64,000 bases of DNA from Homoserinimonas sp. OAct 916 (GTDB lineage: Bacteria; Actinomycetota; Actinomycetes; Actinomycetales; Microbacteriaceae). The position numbers were made by a program, and so were the translations under genes. Numbering within the stretch: position 1 is the first letter of the stretch; every line of letters begins with the position of its first letter. The stretch is from positions 183,718 through 247,717 of the forward strand of contig NZ_QJHB01000007.1 in NCBI RefSeq assembly GCF_003260275.1, in the 5' to 3' direction. A model generated the notes under the pieces. That model made no database searches. It saw nothing but the letters and a program-made list of their open reading frames with translations, and was not told where the DNA came from. Shown piece by piece: positions 1 through 8,406 of this stretch.

Positions 1-948
1 TACACCGCGGCGATCTATGCCGCCAGGGCAGGGCTCGCCCCGCTTGTTATCGCCAGTTCGGTGGAAGCCGGGGGCGAACTGATGAACACGACCGATGTGG
101 AGAATTATCCGGGGTTTCCCGAGGGTGTTCAAGGCCCTGACCTGATGATGAGCTTTGAGGCGCAGGCAGAGCGCTTCGGCGCAGAGATCCTGCTGGATGA
201 CGTCACTTCGGTCGAGCTCGAGGGCCCGGTGAAGAAGGTCACACTCGGCTCCGGCGAGGTCGTGGAGGCTCTCGCGGTGATCGTCGCGACAGGCTCTGCC
301 TATCGCAAGCTGGGACTCGCCGATGAAGAGCGCCTGACGGGGCGCGGCGTGTCGTGGTGCGCCACCTGCGACGGCTTCTTCTTCAAGGAGAAGACGATCG
401 CTGTCGTCGGCGGCGGCGACTCCGCGATGGAAGAGGCCACGTTCCTCACCCGGTTCGCCGACAAGGTCTACGTGATTTACCGTGGGGACACCCTGCGGGC
501 ATCCCTGACGATGCAACAGCGAGCCTTCGACAATGAGAAGATCGAATTCATCTGGAACAGCCAGGTCACCGCGATCAACGGCGAGGAGTCGGTGACGGGA
601 ATCACGGTGCACAACTCCGCCACCGGCGAAGATTCGACCCTGGAGGTACAGGGTCTGTTCATCGCGATCGGGAGCGACCCGCGTACCGCACTGGTGAGCG
701 GCCAGATCGACCTGTCCGACGACGGCACGATAGCCGTTGAGGGACGTACCTCGAAAACCTCTCTGACCGGGGTTTTCGCAGCGGGAGATGTGACAGACCC
801 GACCTATCGGCAGGCCGTGACCGCCGCAGGAACCGGCTGCGTGGCCGCCCTCGACGCCGAACACTATCTGGCCACCCTGCCCGCCGAGACGATCGCCCAG
901 ACCCAGGGGCCCGCGGCCCCGGAAGAGAAGGAACTGGTCACTTCGTAA
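1..948 (+). CDS. trxB: Thioredoxin-disulfide reductase, 5' end cut by the window
   Basis: This is a cytoplasmic FAD/NADPH flavoenzyme that reduces thioredoxin; its partner trxA follows directly. The frame is open from base 1, and the first residues read YTAAIYAARAG, part of the N-terminal FAD-binding fold, so only about a dozen residues are missing upstream. The redox-active CATC motif is at 358-369, followed by the NADPH-binding GGGDSAMEEA segment near 409-438. A C-terminal FAD motif, GVFAAGDV, lies near 770-793. The stop is TAA at 946-948. The tail after the last FAD motif is acidic and typical. The trxB-trxA pair next to the parB side of oriC is the usual actinobacterial arrangement. Confidence 0.96.
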   Translation, partial: YTAAIYAARAGLAPLVIASSVEAGGELMNTTDVENYPGFPEGVQGPDLMMSFEAQAERFGAEILLDDVTSVELEGPVKKVTLGSGEVVEALAVIVATGSAYRKLGLADEERLTGRGVSWCATCDGFFFKEKTIAVVGGGDSAMEEATFLTRFADKVYVIYRGDTLRASLTMQQRAFDNEKIEFIWNSQVTAINGEESVTGITVHNSATGEDSTLEVQGLFIAIGSDPRTALVSGQIDLSDDGTIAVEGRTSKTSLTGVFAAGDVTDPTYRQAVTAAGTGCVAALDAEHYLATLPAETIAQTQGPAAPEEKELVTS

Positions 949-1043
949 ACGTCGGTCACCGGTGGTCACCCCAAGCACGACCGCTGGAGCGCTCGAGCGG
1001 GCCGGGCCCCGCAGACGCCCAAGATCCATGACGGTCCCGATCG

Positions 1044-1091
1044 ACGACAGTCCAGATTGACAACAGTGCAGATTGACAACAGTGCAGATTC
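1044..1091. repeat. Three tandem 16-bp repeats upstream of trxA
   Basis: Three adjacent 16-base units (1044-1059, 1060-1075, 1076-1091) share the pattern acAacagtgcagattg. Unit 1 differs from unit 2 at two bases and unit 3 at its last base. The array ends about 8 bases before the trxA ribosome-binding site, so a change in copy number would alter the trxA leader. Confidence 0.9.
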
Positions 1092-1108
1092 AACGAATGA
1101 GGAGAAAC

Positions 1109-1435
1109 ATGTCCAACGTAAAAGCAGTCACCGATGCCAGTTTCGAGAACGACGTTCTCAAGTCGGAGAAGACCATCCTGGTCGACTTCTGGGCCGAATG
1201 GTGCGGTCCGTGTCGCGCGGTCGGTCCCATTCTCGACCAGATCTCTGTCGAGCACAGCGACAAGATCGAAATCGTCAAGCTCAACGTCGACGACAACCCG
1301 CAGACCGCTGCCAAGTACCAGATCACCTCGATCCCGGCGATGAAGGTGTACCAGGGCGGCGAAGTCGTCAAGACAGTGATCGGAGCCAAACCAAAGCCGC
1401 AGCTGGTTGCAGAGCTGGCTGAGTTCCTGGCCTGA
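1109..1435 (+). CDS. trxA: Thioredoxin
   Basis: A 108-residue thioredoxin, the usual length, with the active-site WCGPC inside FWAEWCGPCRAVGP and the cis-proline segment ITSIPAMKVYQGG. It passes electrons from TrxB to cytoplasmic disulfide substrates. The ATG at 1109 is chosen because a GAGGAG ribosome-binding site lies just upstream (about 1099-1104). The open frame extends further up, but that part only translates the 16-bp repeats. It lies 160 bases downstream of trxB on the same strand and may be co-transcribed with it. Confidence 0.97.
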   Translation: MSNVKAVTDASFENDVLKSEKTILVDFWAEWCGPCRAVGPILDQISVEHSDKIEIVKLNVDDNPQTAAKYQITSIPAMKVYQGGEVVKTVIGAKPKPQLVAELAEFLA

Positions 1436-1507
1436 TAGTTTCTGGTCTGATAGTTCCCGATCTGTGGCCCAAGTCTCGGCCGCAGTTTCGTTCATGACTG
1501 GAGCGCT

Positions 1508-2734
1508 GTGAGCACGAACCTCCCTATCGCGGGTGATCAATCCGGTGACCATTGGAGTGCCCATTACTCCATCCGGGCGGCTGGGTGGACGGTTTCAGAC
1601 GTGCGTGCACTGTTCGCCGTTGCCTCACGCCCAGACGTGGTCTCGCTGGCCGGCGGAATGCCGTTTGTCTCTGCACTGCCGCAAGACGTGGTGCAGGACG
1701 CAGTATCTCGCGTTCTGCGTGAGCAGGGTGCGGCAGCCCTGCAGTACAGTTCAGGGCAAGGAGTTCTCAAGCTGCGTGAGCAGATACTCGAAGTGATGGA
1801 ACTCGAGGGGATCCAGGCGCCTGCAGACAATGTGATGGTGACCACGGGCTCCCAACACGCGTTGGATCTGGTCACCGAGTTGCTGATCGATCCCGGCGAC
1901 GCGATTCTCGTCGAGGCACCGAGTTACGTCGGCGCAATCGGGGTATTCCGCTCACACCGGGCGAGCGTGGTGCACGTCGATGTGGACGATGACGGGCTCG
2001 ATCCAGGCGACCTGAGGGCTAAGATCCAGGCAACACGGGCTGCCGGACACCGAATCAAGTTTCTGTACACCATTCCGAACTTCCAGAACCCTGCCGGTGT
2101 CACCCTCTCCCCCGCACGCCGAAGCGAGGTTCTGGAGATCTGCCGGGCAAACGACATTCTGGTGCTGGAGGACAATCCGTACGGCTTGCTCTACTTCGAC
2201 CGGCCCCCTCCTGCTTCTCTGCGCTCTCTCGACGACTCCGGGGTGATCTATTTGGGAACCTTCTCGAAGACGCTCGCCCCCGGTTTTCGTGTGGGTTGGG
2301 TCTTGGCACCCCGGGCCATCCGCGAGAGGCTCGTGCTCGCCAATGAGGCTTCGATACTCTGCCCCAGTTCGTTCAGCCAGCTGGTGATCTCCGAGTACCT
2401 GGCGAGTGCGGACTGGAAGGCACAGATCAACACGTTTCGTGGCATCTATCGGGAGCGCAAGCTCGCCACCGTGAACGCACTCGCCGAATACCTGCCGAAC
2501 CTCCGCTGGACAGACCCCAACGGCGGGTTCTACGTCTGGGTTACCCTGCCGGAAGGGCTGGACACCAAGGCACTGTTGCCGAGCGCGCTCGAGGCGAAGG
2601 TGGCCTATACTCCCGGCACCGCGTTCTTTGCCGACGGCGATGGCCACTCGAACCTGCGGCTATCGTTCTGTTATCCGCCTGCCGAGGAGATCCGTGAGGG
2701 TGTTCGTCGTCTGTCCACGGTGATACCGGCCTGA
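1508..2734 (+). CDS. PLP-dependent class I/II aminotransferase
   Basis: A 408-residue fold-type I aminotransferase. Visible family features are SLAGGMP near residue 45, the glycine-rich YSSGQGVLKLRE, the TTGSQHALDL cofactor-phosphate region, the NPYG segment, and GTFSKTLAPGFRVGW with the Schiff-base lysine. The pattern matches the 2-aminoadipate transaminase / MocR-like catalytic group, but the substrate cannot be read from sequence. There is no DNA-binding N-terminal domain, so it is an enzyme and not a MocR regulator. The GTG start at 1508 is used. It converges on parB. Confidence 0.88.
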   Translation: MSTNLPIAGDQSGDHWSAHYSIRAAGWTVSDVRALFAVASRPDVVSLAGGMPFVSALPQDVVQDAVSRVLREQGAAALQYSSGQGVLKLREQILEVMELEGIQAPADNVMVTTGSQHALDLVTELLIDPGDAILVEAPSYVGAIGVFRSHRASVVHVDVDDDGLDPGDLRAKIQATRAAGHRIKFLYTIPNFQNPAGVTLSPARRSEVLEICRANDILVLEDNPYGLLYFDRPPPASLRSLDDSGVIYLGTFSKTLAPGFRVGWVLAPRAIRERLVLANEASILCPSSFSQLVISEYLASADWKAQINTFRGIYRERKLATVNALAEYLPNLRWTDPNGGFYVWVTLPEGLDTKALLPSALEAKVAYTPGTAFFADGDGHSNLRLSFCYPPAEEIREGVRRLSTVIPA

Positions 2735-2891
2735 GTGAACTGGGCTCGACTCACCTGCGCGCGCTCGGTCCCAGGTCACGCTCATTGACGAATATTGTAA
2801 TTTAACCATCTCTGATCAGGTGTTCTATTCATCTAGGCGCAACCAGAATTTTGCTCTGAAAGCCCATTCCAGTCTCGGGCTGGACGCAGAA

Positions 2892-3830
2892 CTATTGAGC
2901 TCCGAAGCCGGACTCACCCAATTCCTCGAGTATCCGGTTGAGGTCCTCGACGCTCGCGAATTCGATGGCGAGCAGCCCTTTGGAAGCACCCAGGGTGATC
3001 TTCACCCGGGTGTTCAACCGGTCCTCCAACCGTTCGGCCACCTCATCGAGATGACCGCGGCGCCTACCAGCCGCGGGTCGGGCCTTGCGGGCCTTGGGTG
3101 CGGCACCGGCCGCCGCCTCGGCCGCTCGAACCGAGAGGTCCTCATTGACGATCTTGTCGGCCAGCCTGGCCATCGACTCGGGGTTTCCTGTCGACAGGAT
3201 CGCGCGGGCGTGCCCGGCGGAAAGAACTCCGGCGGCCACACGCTTCTGGATGGGTTCCGGCAGCCGCAAGAGTCTTACGGTGTTCGCGATCTGGGAACGT
3301 GACCGTCCGATGCGTGTCGAGAGCTCCTCCTGAGTGATACCGAAGTCAGCCATCAATTGCTGGTAGGCCGACGCCTCTTCCAGTGGGTTCAGTTCCGAAC
3401 GATGCAGGTTCTCCAGCAGGGCATCCCGCAGCATGTTCTCATCCGCGGTCTCCTTCACAATCGCCGGAATCGTATCCAAGCCGATCTGCAGGCTGGCGCG
3501 CAGACGGCGCTCCCCCATGATCAGTTCATACTTCTTGCCGGGAACTCCGGTGAGCGGCCTGACCACAATCGGCTGCAGGAGGCCGACTTCGCGGATGCTG
3601 TGCACCAATTCGGCCAGATCTTCTTCATCGAACACCGCGCGCGGTTGCTGGGGATTGGGAGTGATGTCCAGCGGGGAAACATGCGCAAGGTGTGCCCCGG
3701 GCACCCTCACCAGATCGGTCGAGGAATCCGTCGCCGACGGAAAGAAGACATCTACGGGACGGGTGCTCTCGTCGCTGACGGGTATGAGTGCGCCGATACC
3801 ACGGCCCAGTCCAGTTCGTTTAGTGGCCAT
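2892..3830 (-). CDS. parB: Chromosome-partitioning protein ParB
   Basis: A 312-residue ParB. The N-terminal nuclease-like (CTP-binding) domain contains PQQPR near residue 60 and GERRLRAS near residue 107. A helix-turn-helix domain around residues 150-180 (TQEELSTRIGRSRSQIANTVRLLRLP) recognises parS, and a C-terminal dimerisation segment follows. It loads at parS and organises the origin for ParA-driven segregation. Its ATG shares one base with the parA stop (TGATG at 3832-3828), so it is translationally coupled to parA. Three parS palindromes lie within 2.2 kb. Confidence 0.96.
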   Translation of the reverse strand: MATKRTGLGRGIGALIPVSDESTRPVDVFFPSATDSSTDLVRVPGAHLAHVSPLDITPNPQQPRAVFDEEDLAELVHSIREVGLLQPIVVRPLTGVPGKKYELIMGERRLRASLQIGLDTIPAIVKETADENMLRDALLENLHRSELNPLEEASAYQQLMADFGITQEELSTRIGRSRSQIANTVRLLRLPEPIQKRVAAGVLSAGHARAILSTGNPESMARLADKIVNEDLSVRAAEAAAGAAPKARKARPAAGRRRGHLDEVAERLEDRLNTRVKITLGASKGLLAIEFASVEDLNRILEELGESGFGAQ

Positions 3831-5362
3831 CAGGCGGTATATCCTTCGGTTCTCGGTTGGGTAGATTCAGTGGCGGCTCCACGGATGGCAATCTCGGTGG
3901 CTGCCTCCAGATAAGACAGGGATCCGGACGAACTCATGTCGTACGAGATCACACTCTGGCCATAACTGGGCGCCTCGGACACACGCACAGAGCGGGGGAT
4001 CACCGCAGCCAGAGTCTGGGCCGGGAAGTGGTCACGAACCTCCTGCGCCACCTGGTGGGCGAGGTTGGTTCGGGAGTCGAACATCGTCAACAGGATCGTG
4101 GACACGTGCAGGGTCGGGTTCAGGTGCTTCTCAATCAGCTCGATATTCGTGAGCAGTTGACTCAACCCCTCCAGCGCGTAGTACTCGCACTGGATCGGGA
4201 TGAGAACTTCGCGCGCGGCGACAAAGGCATTGATCGTCAGGAGACCCAGTGACGGGGGACAGTCGATGAAGACGTAGTGGAATGGCTCATCCATCGTCGC
4301 CAGGTGGGCATCCAGAGCGCGGCGCAACCGCTGCTCACGGGCAACCATCGAAACAAGTTCGATCTCGGCGCCGGCCAGGTGAATGGTCGCGGGAACACAA
4401 TAGAGGTGGTCGAACTCCGGGCTCTTCTGAATGACATCACCCATGGGGTCATCGCCGACCACCACATCGTAGACGCTGGCGACACTGGACCGGTGGTCGA
4501 TGCCGAGTGCTGTCGATGCATTCCCCTGCGGGTCGAGGTCGATGACCAGCACTCTGGCACCCGAACGCGCCAATGCGGCCGCGAGGTTGACCGTGGTGGT
4601 GGTCTTTCCCACCCCACCCTTCTGGTTGGAGACCGTGATGACCCGTGTCGTCTCGGGCAGGGGAAGGTCGGTATTGGCCAGCACGCGGCGCCTACGGGTC
4701 ATATCCGCGATCTCTCGCGCGAGCGGAGTCGTCGCATCGAAAGTATCCGAAGCGGGCGTCGCCTGAGGCGTCTCGGTAATCGGATCAGGCTCGTCGTTCT
4801 GCTCGCCCTCATGGTCGTTCTCGGGTTCAACGGCAGATTGTTTCACGTGAAACATCGGGTCGCGGCCCTCGGCTGAGGCGGGATCGGCGGAGACAGATTG
4901 TTTCACGTGAAACATCTTCCCATTCTGTGGAGCTGGCGCGGAAGAACCATCACCACAGTCAGTACTCGCCGTGCCCAAGGCATTCACCGCGGGGGTCACG
5001 CTCGAGGGATCGTCGACGTCGACGGTTGCAGCGTTGAGCGGGTGAGCGGATGGCGAAGAGATCACCTCTGAAAGATTCTCGGCAGGTGCCAGTGAACCAG
5101 TACTGGTGGGGGACTGTTCGGGCTGTTCATCAGCGAGCAGGGGAACAGGCGCGCCGAGCTTGTCGGCTGCTGGAGTGTCAACCGGAACAACTTCGGCCGG
5201 TGAACGAGATTCCACGGATTCGCCGGCGGCGGGTGAACGCTCGATCGGGGCAGCGAGTACGTCATTCATGGCAACACCGGGTTGCGCATCAGAGGACACC
5301 TTCCGCGCCGGAGGCGGTCCGCTTTCCTTCGTGGCACGCCGACGAAATCCCCATGCTGCCAT
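3830..5362 (-). CDS. parA: Chromosome-partitioning ATPase ParA with long N-terminal extension
   Basis: The C-terminal part is a ParA/Soj ATPase, with the deviant Walker A KGGVGKTTT near residue 245, DLDPQGNAST, and FIDCPPSLG. It works with ParB to separate replicated origins. The first 200 or so residues are acidic, proline/alanine-rich and of low complexity. They contain FHVKQS twice, and each copy is the translation of an intact parS palindrome in the DNA. The start at 5362 is the most upstream ATG, giving 510 residues. A shorter start near residue 195-215, just ahead of the conserved domain, is possible, so the extension is less certain than the ATPase. Confidence 0.92.
   Translation of the reverse strand: MAAWGFRRRATKESGPPPARKVSSDAQPGVAMNDVLAAPIERSPAAGESVESRSPAEVVPVDTPAADKLGAPVPLLADEQPEQSPTSTGSLAPAENLSEVISSPSAHPLNAATVDVDDPSSVTPAVNALGTASTDCGDGSSAPAPQNGKMFHVKQSVSADPASAEGRDPMFHVKQSAVEPENDHEGEQNDEPDPITETPQATPASDTFDATTPLAREIADMTRRRRVLANTDLPLPETTRVITVSNQKGGVGKTTTTVNLAAALARSGARVLVIDLDPQGNASTALGIDHRSSVASVYDVVVGDDPMGDVIQKSPEFDHLYCVPATIHLAGAEIELVSMVAREQRLRRALDAHLATMDEPFHYVFIDCPPSLGLLTINAFVAAREVLIPIQCEYYALEGLSQLLTNIELIEKHLNPTLHVSTILLTMFDSRTNLAHQVAQEVRDHFPAQTLAAVIPRSVRVSEAPSYGQSVISYDMSSSGSLSYLEAATEIAIRGAATESTQPRTEGYTA
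4839..4854. promoter_or_regulatory. parS site inside parA
   Basis: A perfect 16-bp palindrome TGTTTCACGTGAAACA, identical to the widely conserved ParB-binding parS consensus. It lies in the N-terminal coding part of parA and is translated as MFHVKQ. Confidence 0.96.
4899..4914. promoter_or_regulatory. Second parS site inside parA
   Basis: A second perfect copy of TGTTTCACGTGAAACA, 60 bases from the first, again read as MFHVKQ in the parA frame. The 60-base spacing is a multiple of three, so both copies occupy the same reading frame. Confidence 0.96.
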
Positions 5363-5384
5363 GAATCCGCCTCCCCTTCAGTGG

Positions 5385-6017
5385 TCATTCAACTGTAGCC
5401 CGTACCACTCGGGTCACCTCGTCAAGCACGCCGTCACCGAGCGTGACCACCTCTACATCTCGAAGTCTGAACCTGCGCACGACTTTACTGGCCGCTTCGA
5501 TCTCCTTCTCAGCCCCCGCACCCTTCATCAGAACCAATTCACCGGCCGGGCGCAGCAGTGGGGCGGTCATGGGAATCAGCTTGGAAAGGCCACTGACTGC
5601 GCGCGCAGTCACCTGGGAGAACTCGCCCTCTCGGCCCGTCTCCTGCGACCGGGCCCGCAGAACCGATACATTGCGGAGTCCCAACGCCTGAACTTGTTCG
5701 TTCAGCCAGGTGACACGCCTGTCCATTGGTTCGATCAGCACGAAATCCACATCAGGTCGGGCAATTGCCAAGACAATACCCGGTAGACCCGCGCCGCTTC
5801 CGACGTCTCCCACCAAACCCGGTCGCAGCAGTGGGGCGACCACCGCACAGTTGAGAATATGCCGCGTCCAGAGGCGGGGAAGTTCCAATGGACCAATCAG
5901 GCCGCGCTCTTCACCGTGCTCGGCCAACGCTCCCGCGAACTCGCGTGCCAGAACGATCCGCTCTCCGAAGAGCTGAGCAGCGGCGGCGGGTTCTCCCTCG
6001 AGCTCGCTGAGTGTCAT
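5385..6017 (-). CDS. rsmG: 16S rRNA (guanine-N7) methyltransferase RsmG
   Basis: A 210-residue class I SAM methyltransferase of the GidB family, which methylates a guanine in the 530 loop of 16S rRNA. The SAM-binding glycine loop is visible as GDVGSGAGLPGIVLAIA near residue 70. The family segments VTARAVSGLSKL and LMKGAGAEKE follow. It lies between jag and parA, its usual place. The ATG at 6017 touches the third parS copy, so ParB loaded there would cover its translation start region. Confidence 0.95.
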   Translation of the reverse strand: MTLSELEGEPAAAAQLFGERIVLAREFAGALAEHGEERGLIGPLELPRLWTRHILNCAVVAPLLRPGLVGDVGSGAGLPGIVLAIARPDVDFVLIEPMDRRVTWLNEQVQALGLRNVSVLRARSQETGREGEFSQVTARAVSGLSKLIPMTAPLLRPAGELVLMKGAGAEKEIEAASKVVRRFRLRDVEVVTLGDGVLDEVTRVVRATVE

Positions 6018-6033
6018 TGTTTCACGTGAAACT
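6018..6033. promoter_or_regulatory. parS-like site between jag and rsmG
   Basis: The sequence TGTTTCACGTGAAACT matches the parS palindrome at 15 of 16 positions. It fills the gap between the jag stop codon (6034-6032) and the rsmG start (6017). Confidence 0.88.
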
Positions 6034-6619
6034 ATTGGCTGGCGCTGATCACCGTGTGGCGATCGTTGCCTGCGCCCTCAGACGCAGAGTGGTAGCCACG
6101 AGCCGCTACCAAGTCGTGGACAATCTTGCGCTCATAGGAGGTCATCGCGGGTAACGCGGCGCCGGCCGCCCCCTCTTCGATCCGCGCTATCGCGCGGTCG
6201 ACAAGGTGGGAGAGTTCCTTCTCCCGCGCCTCACGAGAGCCGCCGATGTCAAGAATGAGACGGGAGAATTTTCCGTTCTTGGATTGCACGGCCAAACGCG
6301 TCAACTCCTGAAGAGCATTGACGGTGTCGGGTCGCGAGAGTAGTCCGAGATTGCCGTTATCGGGAGCATTGACGGCGACGTAGGCCCTGCCCGGTCGCGC
6401 TTCGATGTCTATGTCGCCATCAATGTCGCAGATATCGAGGAACTCCTCAATATAGTCCGCGGCAATGTCACCCTCTTCTTCAATCTCGGCGACGGTGCTG
6501 GCGACGCGGTCGGCGTCACGGGATCCGTCCCTGGTCGGAACGCTGAGAGTGTCTTTCGTTTGGTCATCGTCGGTCAAAACTTCTCCAAAGACGTCGTCTT
6601 TCGGTGAAACCTGTGTCAT
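6032..6619 (-). CDS. jag: Jag/KhpB-type R3H and KH-domain RNA-binding protein
   Basis: A 195-residue protein with an acidic N-terminal third, a KH-like middle (residues about 55-120, with VAVNAPDNGNLGLLSRPDTVNALQ split by short turns) and a C-terminal R3H region (residues about 140-185, MTSYERKIVHDLVAARGYHSASEG). Members bind RNA and are linked to cell-wall and division control. It sits directly after yidC in the usual order and is almost certainly co-transcribed with it. It lacks the long Jag N-terminal domain found in Firmicutes, as is normal for actinobacteria. Confidence 0.9.
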   Translation of the reverse strand: MTQVSPKDDVFGEVLTDDDQTKDTLSVPTRDGSRDADRVASTVAEIEEEGDIAADYIEEFLDICDIDGDIDIEARPGRAYVAVNAPDNGNLGLLSRPDTVNALQELTRLAVQSKNGKFSRLILDIGGSREAREKELSHLVDRAIARIEEGAAGAALPAMTSYERKIVHDLVAARGYHSASEGAGNDRHTVISASQ

Positions 6620-6627
6620 TTCAAAAG

Positions 6628-7605
6628 CTACTTTCCGCCGGGTTTCTTCTTGGCTCTGTTCTTGCTTATCGGTTGTTGCCTTTGAGTCGGTTTCGCGGGC
6701 TCTTCCTCAATCACAATGGTGTCGGGGTCCAAGGACTTCGCTTCCTTCGGCAACTTGCCTTTTCGTGCCAATCGCTCTTCACGCGCCTTGGCTGCCTCGC
6801 TTCCCGGGGTGGGCATGTTCCGGATCACGATGAACTGCTGGCCCATGGTCCAGAAGTTGGAGGTCAGCCAGTAGAACATGACACCCAGGGGGAAGGCAAA
6901 ACCGGAGAAGATGAACACCAGCGGCAGCAGATACAGCATGATGCGCTGCTGCTTGAACGTCGGAGATGCCTTCGCCTCTGCGGACATGTTCTTTGAAATG
7001 ATCTGCAACTGAGTGATGAACTGCGAGCTGGTCATCAGCACCACCATGATCGCAGCCACCCACATGACTGCCACCTGCTGCGGTTCGGCATTCATTGCAC
7101 TGGAGAAGCTCGAACTGAGCGGAGCAATGCCAAAAAGTTTCGCGGAGCCGAACTGGGCACCAAGTTCCGCCGACAACGGGCCGACTCCGGCGATACCGTG
7201 TTGCGCATTGTTGAGAACTTGGAACAGTCCGAAGAAGATCGGCATCTGCAGCAGCAGGGGGAGGCACGAGCTCAGCGGGTTGGTTCCTGTCCGCTTGTAC
7301 ATCGCCATCGTCTCGCGGCTCATTGCCTCACGGGACGCCTGGTCCTTCTTTCCCTTGTACTTGTCCTGGATCTTCTTCAGGTGTGGGGCGACTTCGAGCA
7401 TCTTTCGCTGGCTCTGGATCTGCTTCACAAAGATCGGGATCAGCGCCGCCCGAACCACCAGCACCAGACCGACGATCGACAACACCCAGGTCAGACCCGC
7501 TGCGGGATCCATGTTCCCGATATTCGTCAATGCCCAATGGAAGAAGACAAGTATGAGTTCGATGGCCCATTTGATGGGCCAGAGCAGAGTGCCTATGAGA
7601 TCCAT
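6628..7605 (-). CDS. yidC: Membrane protein insertase YidC
   Basis: A 325-residue Oxa1/YidC-family insertase that helps newly made proteins into the cytoplasmic membrane. Hydrophobic segments are visible near residues 35-60 (LTWVLSIVGLVLVVRAALIPIFV), 105-125, 170-190 and 225-255. The conserved arginine of the hydrophilic groove is in the VRAALIP segment. The C-terminal tail is lysine/arginine-rich (ISKNRAKKKPGGK), as expected for ribosome contact. It is the short form without the large periplasmic domain. It lies 7 bases from yidD. Confidence 0.95.
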   Translation of the reverse strand: MDLIGTLLWPIKWAIELILVFFHWALTNIGNMDPAAGLTWVLSIVGLVLVVRAALIPIFVKQIQSQRKMLEVAPHLKKIQDKYKGKKDQASREAMSRETMAMYKRTGTNPLSSCLPLLLQMPIFFGLFQVLNNAQHGIAGVGPLSAELGAQFGSAKLFGIAPLSSSFSSAMNAEPQQVAVMWVAAIMVVLMTSSQFITQLQIISKNMSAEAKASPTFKQQRIMLYLLPLVFIFSGFAFPLGVMFYWLTSNFWTMGQQFIVIRNMPTPGSEAAKAREERLARKGKLPKEAKSLDPDTIVIEEEPAKPTQRQQPISKNRAKKKPGGK

Positions 7606-7612
7606 TGGTGAG

Positions 7613-7924
7613 TCAGGCCTTCCCGTGCGCGCGCACGATCACAAATCCGAATGAGGTCAGGGAATACCGCGCCACCCTGGCCGGAGGAACATCGTCGATT
7701 CCGCCGGCAGCCCACGGGTGACAGCGGGCGATTCGCCGCAGCCCCAGACCCGTCCCCGGAATCAATCCACGCTGTTGGATCGCCTGCAACGTGTACGCGG
7801 AGCACGAAGGGTAATACCTGCAGACATCACCATAAAGGGGAGAGATCGCGAATCGATACAACCTGAGCAGAACCACGGCTAGATTGCGGGGCGCAAGAAA
7901 CAGGAACCACATCACTTTGCTCAC
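7613..7924 (-). CDS. yidD: Membrane protein insertion efficiency factor YidD
   Basis: A 103-residue YidD protein with the family core YRFAISPLYGDVCRYYPSCSAY (split here as a continuous cysteine-containing region near residues 23-44) and RIARCHPWAAGG near residue 63. Its start overlaps the rnpA stop by 4 bases and yidC follows, the standard rpmH-rnpA-yidD-yidC order. It assists YidC in a way that is still unclear. Confidence 0.94.
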   Translation of the reverse strand: MSKVMWFLFLAPRNLAVVLLRLYRFAISPLYGDVCRYYPSCSAYTLQAIQQRGLIPGTGLGLRRIARCHPWAAGGIDDVPPARVARYSLTSFGFVIVRAHGKA

Positions 7925-8259
7925 GTTCCACTACCCTTACTGATTCCCCGGACAACCTCTGATTGCAGGGTAACCCACGAAGCGGTGGACGAACCCGGGA
8001 GAGCCCGAATCACGATATCGGTCCCTTCCTTCACATGCGGCAATTCCAGGGCGCAGATCGCTTTGAGTCTTCGCCGGACTCGATTGCGCACCACGGCTCC
8101 TCCGACACTCCGTGCGGTGATGAACCCAAATCTGACGCCACAAGGCTCATCGCTTGGAAACAGGTAGACAACGGTGTTCTTGCCGACGACCCTGCGGCCG
8201 CGGCGAACAACATTCCTGTAGTCCTCCGCCCGGACAAGACGGTTGACACGGGCCAGCAC
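7921..8259 (-). CDS. rnpA: Ribonuclease P protein component
   Basis: A 112-residue basic protein that binds the RNase P RNA and helps trim tRNA 5' leaders. The RNR signature lies in the VVRNRVRRRLKAI stretch near residue 56, and the N-terminal MLARVNRLVRAEDYRNVVRRG is typical. It follows rpmH by 9 bases and overlaps yidD by 4. The first ATG at 8259 fits the family's start. Confidence 0.95.
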   Translation of the reverse strand: MLARVNRLVRAEDYRNVVRRGRRVVGKNTVVYLFPSDEPCGVRFGFITARSVGGAVVRNRVRRRLKAICALELPHVKEGTDIVIRALPGSSTASWVTLQSEVVRGISKGSGT

Positions 8260-8268
8260 CGCTAGATG

Positions 8269-8406
8269 TTATGCAGACAGTTCGGTGCGACCCTTGCGCC
8301 GGCGCGCAGACAGGATCGAACGGCCGGCGCGGGTGCGCATGCGCAGACGGAATCCGTGCACCTTGGCGCGGCGGCGGTTATTGGGCTGAAAAGTTCTCTT
8401 GCTCAC
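8269..8406 (-). CDS. rpmH: 50S ribosomal protein L34
   Basis: A 45-residue, strongly basic protein starting at a GTG (8406-8404) and ending in TAA (8271-8269). It reads [19 protein letters not shown] at its start and [12 protein letters not shown] at its end, which is the L34 sequence in essentially canonical form. A GGAG ribosome-binding site lies about 9 bases upstream. It is the first gene of the rpmH-rnpA-yidD-yidC-jag-rsmG-parA-parB series running away from dnaA. Confidence 0.97.
   Translation of the reverse strand: MSKRTFQPNNRRRAKVHGFRLRMRTRAGRSILSARRRKGRTELSA

Noticed and set aside
956..1564. Reverse open frame opposite trxA
   Set aside because: Entirely antisense to trxA and the start of the aminotransferase, with no protein family features.
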